From NCBI GenBank assembly GCA_023396555.1, contig JAEWWC010000219.1, forward strand, positions 1 to 26,440: a stretch of DNA of 26,440 nt. The letters are read 5' to 3'. The notes beneath the pieces were generated by a model. It saw nothing but the letters and a program-made list of their open reading frames with translations, searched no databases and was not told where the DNA came from. The stretch comes from Bacillota bacterium (GTDB taxonomy: Bacteria > Bacillota > Clostridia > Christensenellales > SZUA-584). Each line of letters opens with the position of its first letter. Positions within the stretch are counted from its first letter, which is position 1. A program made the position numbers and the translations under genes. This document shows positions 22,302 through 26,440 of this stretch, piece by piece.

Positions 22302-22832
22302 ATGAACCTGTCAGACAGAATTGCAGTATACGAAGGCGATATCACCAAACTTGATGTTGATGCAATCGTCAATGCGGCGAACAGTAGCCTGCTGGGCGGC
22401 GGCGGGGTGGACGGTGCGATCCACCGGGCTGCAGGCCCTGAGTTGCTGCGTGAATGCCGTACGTTGGGCGGATGTGCCACAGGTCAGGCCAAAGTCACAC
22501 AAGCTTATAACCTCCCTTGCCGCCTCGTTGTTCATACTGTCGGCCCTGTCTGGCGGGGCGGCTCGCAGGGAGAAGCGCAGTTGCTTCAATCCTGTTACAT
22601 CAATTCCATTCATGCAGCTGTCGCTCATCATGCGAAAACCATCGCGTTCCCATGCATCAGCACCGGCGTATACGGCTACCCAATAGAGGCGGCGGCAGAT
22701 GTGGCCTGCCGGGCGGTCAAAAAATCGTTGATCGAATATCCGCCGGACACACTTGAAAAAGTCTGGTTTGTCTGTTTCAGCAGGAATGACGCTCACATAT
22801 ATCGACGCAAAATGATTACATTCAGCCAATAG
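22302..22832 (+). CDS. Macro-domain protein, O-acetyl-ADP-ribose deacetylase type
   Basis: A 176-residue stand-alone macro domain of the MacroD/YmdB class. Visible motifs are DAIVNAANSSLLGGGGVDGAIH (two parts, residues 20-41) with the NAAN and GGGGVDGAI ADP-ribose-binding loops, TGQAKVTQAYNLP, and the second loop PCISTGVYGYP (117-127). The Asp37/His41 region matches the catalytic loop of deacetylating members. These enzymes hydrolyse O-acetyl-ADP-ribose or mono-ADP-ribose from proteins in the cytosol. ATG start with GGAGG; it lies 26 nt after the PEP-binding gene, likely in the same transcript. Confidence 0.92.
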   Translation: MNLSDRIAVYEGDITKLDVDAIVNAANSSLLGGGGVDGAIHRAAGPELLRECRTLGGCATGQAKVTQAYNLPCRLVVHTVGPVWRGGSQGEAQLLQSCYINSIHAAVAHHAKTIAFPCISTGVYGYPIEAAADVACRAVKKSLIEYPPDTLEKVWFVCFSRNDAHIYRRKMITFSQ

Positions 22833-22924
22833 CTTTTTCGTCCACATGCTTGTCTCATCAGAAAACTTTACGAACGCCTTATAATTTGTTAAAATATGCT
22901 TAAGAAATAATAAGGAGGCAGCAC

Positions 22925-23590
22925 ATGAGCAATTTTGTTCCTGAGATACATGGAAACCTCCGCAAGCATATGGTGCGTGTTCCCGAAAATATCAATGAAG
23001 TCAGCGGGATCCGTATTTTCGGCAGACTGATCAAATCTCTGATATTTTCTACGGATGTCGCGCTGATAAAAAACTGTAATGCAAATGCCGTCATTGCCGT
23101 GTATCCTTTTACGCCCCAGCCTGCTATTTCCCACGCAATCATCACCGTTTCAGATATTCCGGTTTTCTGCGGCGTGGGAGGCGGCACCACAACGGGCAAA
23201 CGCGTTATCAGTCTGGCAATGGATGCAGAAAACCAGGGGGCCATCGGCGTGGTGGTCAATGCGCCGACCACCAACGACATCATACACAAGGTCAAGGACC
23301 GCATCGACATCCCCATCGTAATCACTGTTGTCTCCGAAGGTACGGATATTGCCGCGCGTTTGGATGCGGGCGCCAGCATTCTCAACGTGTCCGGTGCTGG
23401 TAAAACGCCTGATATCATCCGCAGCATACGCAAAAGATTTCCGCAGGTTCCCATCATAGCTACAGGCGGCCCTACTGCCGAATCAATACAGAGTACGATT
23501 GATGCCGGCGCGAATGCCGTTACTTATACGCCTCCAACTTCCGCTGAAATATTTAAACAGTTGATGGAAAAATACCGCAAAGAGCTGTGA
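22925..23590 (+). CDS. Predicted TIM-barrel protein of unknown substrate
   Basis: A 221-residue soluble protein with an alternating strand-helix pattern fitting a (beta/alpha)8 barrel. Strand ends include ANAVIAVYPFTPQP, VFCGVGGGTTTGK, AIGVVVNAPT, IVITVVSEGT, SILNVSGAGKTPD, and a phosphate-binding-like IIATGGPTAESI followed by AGANAVTYTPP. The last two resemble KDPG-aldolase, NanE and ThiG-type barrels, but the Schiff-base lysine is not certain (Lys in SGAGKTPD is one candidate). Some databases label similar proteins only as hydrolases. ATG with AGGAGG site. No neighbour points to a pathway. Confidence 0.65.
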   Translation: MSNFVPEIHGNLRKHMVRVPENINEVSGIRIFGRLIKSLIFSTDVALIKNCNANAVIAVYPFTPQPAISHAIITVSDIPVFCGVGGGTTTGKRVISLAMDAENQGAIGVVVNAPTTNDIIHKVKDRIDIPIVITVVSEGTDIAARLDAGASILNVSGAGKTPDIIRSIRKRFPQVPIIATGGPTAESIQSTIDAGANAVTYTPPTSAEIFKQLMEKYRKEL

Positions 23591-23604
23591 TTTCCATAAA
23601 TCGC

Positions 23605-23632
23605 TTGCATTTATGCTAATTTAGAGTATAAT
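23605..23632 (+). promoter_or_regulatory. Promoter of the NlpC/P60 gene
   Basis: TTGCAT (23605-23610), a 16-nt spacer and TATAAT (23627-23632), about 55 nt before the start. Confidence 0.65.
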
Positions 23633-23687
23633 GTTATTAATTAATTACGTTTGTTACGTTTCTGTGACGGTACATTGAGAGGTGCAT

Positions 23688-25229
23688 ATGAAAAAATTTT
23701 TTATCAGGATAATTAGACCATCTGTAAAAGGTCTGCATCGCATGATAAAAACCTCAAAGAAAATATATAAAAAAGCAACCCGTGAGTATCACAGAGCACG
23801 TCATGTTCATGGTGCTGTTTCAGTCAATAATGGTGATGTGAAACGTACAAGGCACAGATCCCGGCCAAAAATTATTCTGAAGGATAAGCGATTTATTGTT
23901 ACCGCATGTGCAGCAGCGATCGTCATCGCCGTCGTACTGAGTATTGTTCTTCCGAAACCCGACGCGGCTGCGGAAACTACCGTTATGGCGTTTGCTCCAG
24001 CTTCTGATATAAACTTAACATCACCTGAACCTTCAGTGACATATAAAGATTTTTCGACGGTACAACCAATAACGACGGTACAACCTATAGCGACCGAGAT
24101 GTCCATACCGGAAGATGTTCAGAGCAATTCTGCTGAAGATGAGTCAGCGAGTGAAGATGAGTTAGCAAGCGAACCGCTGTTGTTAGAGTCAGCTTCTGTT
24201 CCCACAACGCCGCCCGAAGCTAAAACGGTACCTACAACAGCCCCTGACACCCCCGATACCCCTGATCTGGTTCCCGGATGCTCCGATCCGAGGATACTGG
24301 ATGTTCAGGAGCGCCTGATGGAATTAGGCTATATGGGGGAGGACGAACCGACCGACCATTACGACTACGGCACCGAATACGCGCTGCAGCTCTTCCAGCG
24401 CAAACACAGCCTTCAGGTGGATGGGCTGCTGGGTGAACAGACTGAGTCCGCGCTTTTCTCTAAGGATGCGAAACCATATACGGTGAAACTGGGTGACAAG
24501 GGAACGGACGTGGAAGGCATTCAGGAGCGGCTGCAGGAATTAAAATACATGAAAGCAGGAAGCACCGGCTATTTTGGAACAGATACCGAGACGGCAGTCA
24601 AGAGCTTTCAAAAGCGCAATGGGTTGTCTGCGGACGGTAATGTGGGCGACAACACGCTTGAGATACTATATTCGGAAGATGCGAAGCCTGCCAAAACCTC
24701 ATCCGGCGGAAGCAGCGGTGGGAGTAGCGGAAGCAGCGGCGGGAGTAGCGGAAGCAGCGGTGGGAGTGGTGGAAGCAGCGGTGGGAGTGGCGGAAGCAGC
24801 GGTGGGACTGGTGGAAGCAGCGGCAGTGATGTAAGCGAGCCTCCACCGGGAGATCCGGACGATGCTTCTGCCGATGCGCTGATCGAGTTCGCCAAAACGC
24901 AGCTCGGAAAAAAATATGTGCGCGGCGGCAAGGGGCCCAATGTGTTTGACTGTTCAGGATTCGTCTATTACTCCCTGAATCAGGTAGGCTATAAGATCAA
25001 ATACATGACCTCTGCCGGATGGGCTAAAAGCAGCCTGCCCAAGGTGTCAAAAATGTCTGATTTGCAGAAGGGCGACATCATCTGTTTTAAAGGGCATGTA
25101 GGAATATATATGGGCGATGCAAAGATGATAGACGCATCCTCAAGCCAGGGTAAGATTCGCATCTGTTCAAATATATTCGATTCGAGTTATTGGACACGGA
25201 ACTTTATCTGTGGACGCCGGGTATTCTGA
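23688..25229 (+). CDS. Membrane-anchored NlpC/P60 peptidoglycan hydrolase with two PG-binding domains
   Basis: About 513 residues. A strongly basic cytosolic N-terminus (to about 68) precedes one membrane segment (about 70-90), then a Pro/Thr/Glu-rich external stretch. Two PG_binding_1 domains follow (about 200-260 and 268-331), then a Gly/Ser linker (341-381), and a C-terminal NlpC/P60 domain (about 395-513). Catalytic Cys424 in VFDCSGFVYY and His472 in FKGHVGIYMG are present; the third polar residue is probably Asp484 (MIDASS). Such enzymes cut the D-iGlu-mDAP bond in wall peptides. The ATG at 23688 is chosen over GTG 23682, which lies within the GAGAGG site. Monocistronic, with promoter and terminator. 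Confidence 0.92.
   Translation: MKKFFIRIIRPSVKGLHRMIKTSKKIYKKATREYHRARHVHGAVSVNNGDVKRTRHRSRPKIILKDKRFIVTACAAAIVIAVVLSIVLPKPDAAAETTVMAFAPASDINLTSPEPSVTYKDFSTVQPITTVQPIATEMSIPEDVQSNSAEDESASEDELASEPLLLESASVPTTPPEAKTVPTTAPDTPDTPDLVPGCSDPRILDVQERLMELGYMGEDEPTDHYDYGTEYALQLFQRKHSLQVDGLLGEQTESALFSKDAKPYTVKLGDKGTDVEGIQERLQELKYMKAGSTGYFGTDTETAVKSFQKRNGLSADGNVGDNTLEILYSEDAKPAKTSSGGSSGGSSGSSGGSSGSSGGSGGSSGGSGGSSGGTGGSSGSDVSEPPPGDPDDASADALIEFAKTQLGKKYVRGGKGPNVFDCSGFVYYSLNQVGYKIKYMTSAGWAKSSLPKVSKMSDLQKGDIICFKGHVGIYMGDAKMIDASSSQGKIRICSNIFDSSYWTRNFICGRRVF
24708..24827 (+). repeat. 21-bp minisatellite encoding a Gly/Ser linker
   Basis: Units beginning GGAAGCAGCGG occur at 24708, 24729, 24750, 24771, 24792 and 24813, an exact 21-bp period with few substitutions. 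Each encodes seven residues (GSSGGSS or GSSGGSG). As the period is a multiple of three, unit gain or loss keeps the frame. Confidence 0.9.
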
Positions 25230-25235
25230 ACTAAC

Positions 25236-25267
25236 AAAAAGAGCGTATAGTACATGCGCTCTTTTTT
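25236..25267. terminator. Bidirectional intrinsic terminator
   Basis: AAAAAGAGCG (25236-25245) pairs with CGCTCTTTTT (25257-25266) over an 11-nt loop. T-tracts occur on both strands, so it ends both the NlpC/P60 transcript and the leftward rsfS operon. Confidence 0.88.
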
Positions 25268-25278
25268 ACTCTCATAGT

Positions 25279-25677
25279 TTATTGATCTAAGTTTGTGGCT
25301 GGAACTTCGGGGGCCTTCATGTCCTCGTCGGAAATCACCATGGAGTTGTTACCGTCCAGCCAGAGCCGTTCGAGCCCGTAGAACTCACGCTCCCGTTTAT
25401 GGAAGATGTGTATCAGAATGTCGCCATAGTCGATGACGATCCAGCGGCCTTCACGATATCCTTCGATGCGCAACTGTTCACGTCCGCTTATATGCAAATT
25501 CTTTCTGATTTCATCGCAAAGCGATTTGACATGAACATCGGATCGTCCGCTAGCCAGTATAAAGTAATCCGCCACTATCGTGAGGTGGGACACGTTTATG
25601 ATGCGGACGTCTTCCGCTTTCTTCGCGAAAAGCTGTTTTGCCGCCTGTATGACTTCTTCGGTAAACCTGTCTTTCAA
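25279..25677 (-). CDS. rsfS: Ribosome silencing factor RsfS
   Basis: A 132-residue protein of the RsfS/YbeB/Iojap family, which binds ribosomal protein uL14 (L14) on the large subunit and blocks subunit joining under starvation. The core is VVADYF-like IVADYFILASGRSDVHVKSLCDEI and the family signature EGYREGRWIVIDYGDILIHIF (two parts) followed by REFYGLERLW. A TTG start at 25677 overlaps the yqeK stop as TTGA, with AAGGAGG upstream. The C-terminal 25 residues after the core are a short variable tail. Third gene of the nadD-yqeK-rsfS operon. Confidence 0.94.
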   Translation of the reverse strand: MKDRFTEEVIQAAKQLFAKKAEDVRIINVSHLTIVADYFILASGRSDVHVKSLCDEIRKNLHISGREQLRIEGYREGRWIVIDYGDILIHIFHKREREFYGLERLWLDGNNSMVISDEDMKAPEVPATNLDQ

Positions 25678-26255
25678 GTTATGGAATTCCTCCTTTTTAA
25701 TATATACTCATAGGCTTCCACACTGCTTGGATGCAGCGAAAAACCTTTACATTTTACAAATTCCATGATCTGCCGGAGCGAGCGGAGCATGGCTTCATCT
25801 ATATCCTTATACGCCAGAACACGAATCTCATCAATACCTTCAAAATCGCGCCCCGGTTCAATAAGGTCAGCTATATACACAATCTTTTCGAGAAGGGACA
25901 TCCCGGCTCGACCTGTCGTGTGCCAGCGTATGGCCGACAATATATCCTCGTCCTGAATCCCCAGGTCGGCTGCGACCATTGCTGCCCCAACTTTACCGTG
26001 CAAAAGCTCAGGGTTGCCCATTTCAACCGCATCCACACTCACATTATATCTTCCGGCGACATTTTGCAATCCATGCTTGCATGCGCCTTTTGCTACATCG
26101 TGTAAAAGTCCGGCGATGAGCGCTTTTTTCTCATCAACTCCGTACTTTTTCGCCAACTTCACAGCCTCATCCGCGGTCCTTTGTGAATGGAGCAGTCTGC
26201 ACCCGTCAATATGCTTTTTCAGGTACTGTTCCATTAAAACTAAATCATCTGTCAT
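25674..26255 (-). CDS. yqeK: HD-domain YqeK, symmetrical diadenosine tetraphosphatase
   Basis: A 193-residue HD-superfamily protein. His23 in LLHSQRTADEA, the HD pair at 52-53 in AGLLHDVAKG, and later NPELLHGKVGA, IRWHTTGRAGMS and IVYIADLIEPGRDF give the complete YqeK signature. YqeK hydrolyses Ap4A to two ADP in Firmicutes. ATG start with AGAGG seven nt upstream, directly after the nadD stop (TGA then ATG with no gap). It couples to rsfS by a 4-bp overlap. Confidence 0.94.
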   Translation of the reverse strand: MTDDLVLMEQYLKKHIDGCRLLHSQRTADEAVKLAKKYGVDEKKALIAGLLHDVAKGACKHGLQNVAGRYNVSVDAVEMGNPELLHGKVGAAMVAADLGIQDEDILSAIRWHTTGRAGMSLLEKIVYIADLIEPGRDFEGIDEIRVLAYKDIDEAMLRSLRQIMEFVKCKGFSLHPSSVEAYEYILKRRNSIT

Positions 26256-26440
26256 TCATACCTCTGAATCATATACGCCATTTTCCCTGATATACTTTGA
26301 CACCCTTTCAGGCACCATACCAGGCGGCAGGTCCTTTTCTGCCGCAAGCATCCTTATCTCCGATGATGAGACAGAGGGCCCCCTTTCCTCGGCTAAATGG
26401 ATTTTGTGTCCGAACTCGTTGTTGAGCTTTTCCGCATACA
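26256..26440 (-). CDS. nadD: Nicotinate-nucleotide adenylyltransferase NadD, C-terminal end (partial)
   Basis: The minus strand reads in frame to a TGA at 26258-26256 through YAEKLNNEFGHKIHL, then ERGPSVSSSEIR and VPERVSKYIRENGVYDSE. This is the NadD C-terminus: the SSSEIR stretch matches the ISSTxIR nucleotidyltransferase motif and VPxxVxxYIxxNxLY is the usual end. The enzyme makes nicotinate adenine dinucleotide in NAD synthesis. The N-terminal two thirds lie beyond the right edge. Operon order with yqeK and rsfS is standard for Firmicutes. Confidence 0.9.
   Translation of the reverse strand, partial: YAEKLNNEFGHKIHLAEERGPSVSSSEIRMLAAEKDLPPGMVPERVSKYIRENGVYDSEV

Noticed and set aside
22311..22847. 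178-codon open frame antisense to the macro-domain gene
   Set aside because: The plus strand has complete macro-domain motifs; the antisense translation matches no family.
24574..24846. Repetitive open frames in other frames of the minisatellite
   Set aside because: They are translations of the 21-bp repeat within the NlpC/P60 gene, not separate genes.

Overview
The window looks like a chromosomal segment of an anaerobic, spore-former-type Firmicute (class Clostridia). This is inferred from AGGAGG-type ribosome binding sites, frequent TTG and GTG starts, a tRNA with encoded CCA, a CwlD-like amidase, an L-box lysine leader, a nadD-yqeK-rsfS operon and many small Clostridia-type hypothetical families. 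There is no phage, plasmid or CRISPR locus. Species cannot be named from sequence alone.

Layout. Positions 1-160 hold the 5' half of a lysine riboswitch and its promoter, both reading leftward out of the window, followed by a two-copy 24-bp tandem repeat. From 301 to 5364 a rightward block encodes a SAM methyltransferase, a TPR protein, a HEAT-like protein, an HD hydrolase and an RlmL-type rRNA methyltransferase; the last four genes overlap or nearly touch. A tRNA-Arg(CCG) with terminator follows. Positions 5813-8107 carry two N-acetylmuramoyl-L-alanine amidases around a small ACT-like protein. Positions 8257-13726 are a complete branched-chain amino acid ABC transporter operon (binding protein, terminator, two permeases, two ATPases) ending in a CBS-ACT sensor protein. 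MscL and an MFS exporter follow.

On the minus strand, 15712-17855 is a translationally coupled pair: a duplicated DUF1538 membrane protein and a tandem-domain P-II-like protein. I consider this the best candidate for a little-described system, a P-II-gated transporter. Its promoter is back to back with that of a DUF6530-like gene, whose start region carries overlapping palindromes. Next come a GIY-YIG gene broken by two single-base frameshifts, a convergent Cys-rich small protein, a HEAT-like protein, a large PEP/pyruvate-binding-domain protein with an apparently degenerate KaiC-like N-terminus, a macro-domain protein, a predicted TIM-barrel protein and a secreted NlpC/P60 hydrolase with a 21-bp minisatellite linker. 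The right edge is the nadD (partial)-yqeK-rsfS operon on the minus strand.

The main themes are amino-acid sensing and transport (lysine leader, Liv operon, P-II pair), cell-wall hydrolysis (three enzymes) and translation-linked housekeeping (RlmL, RsfS, tRNA).
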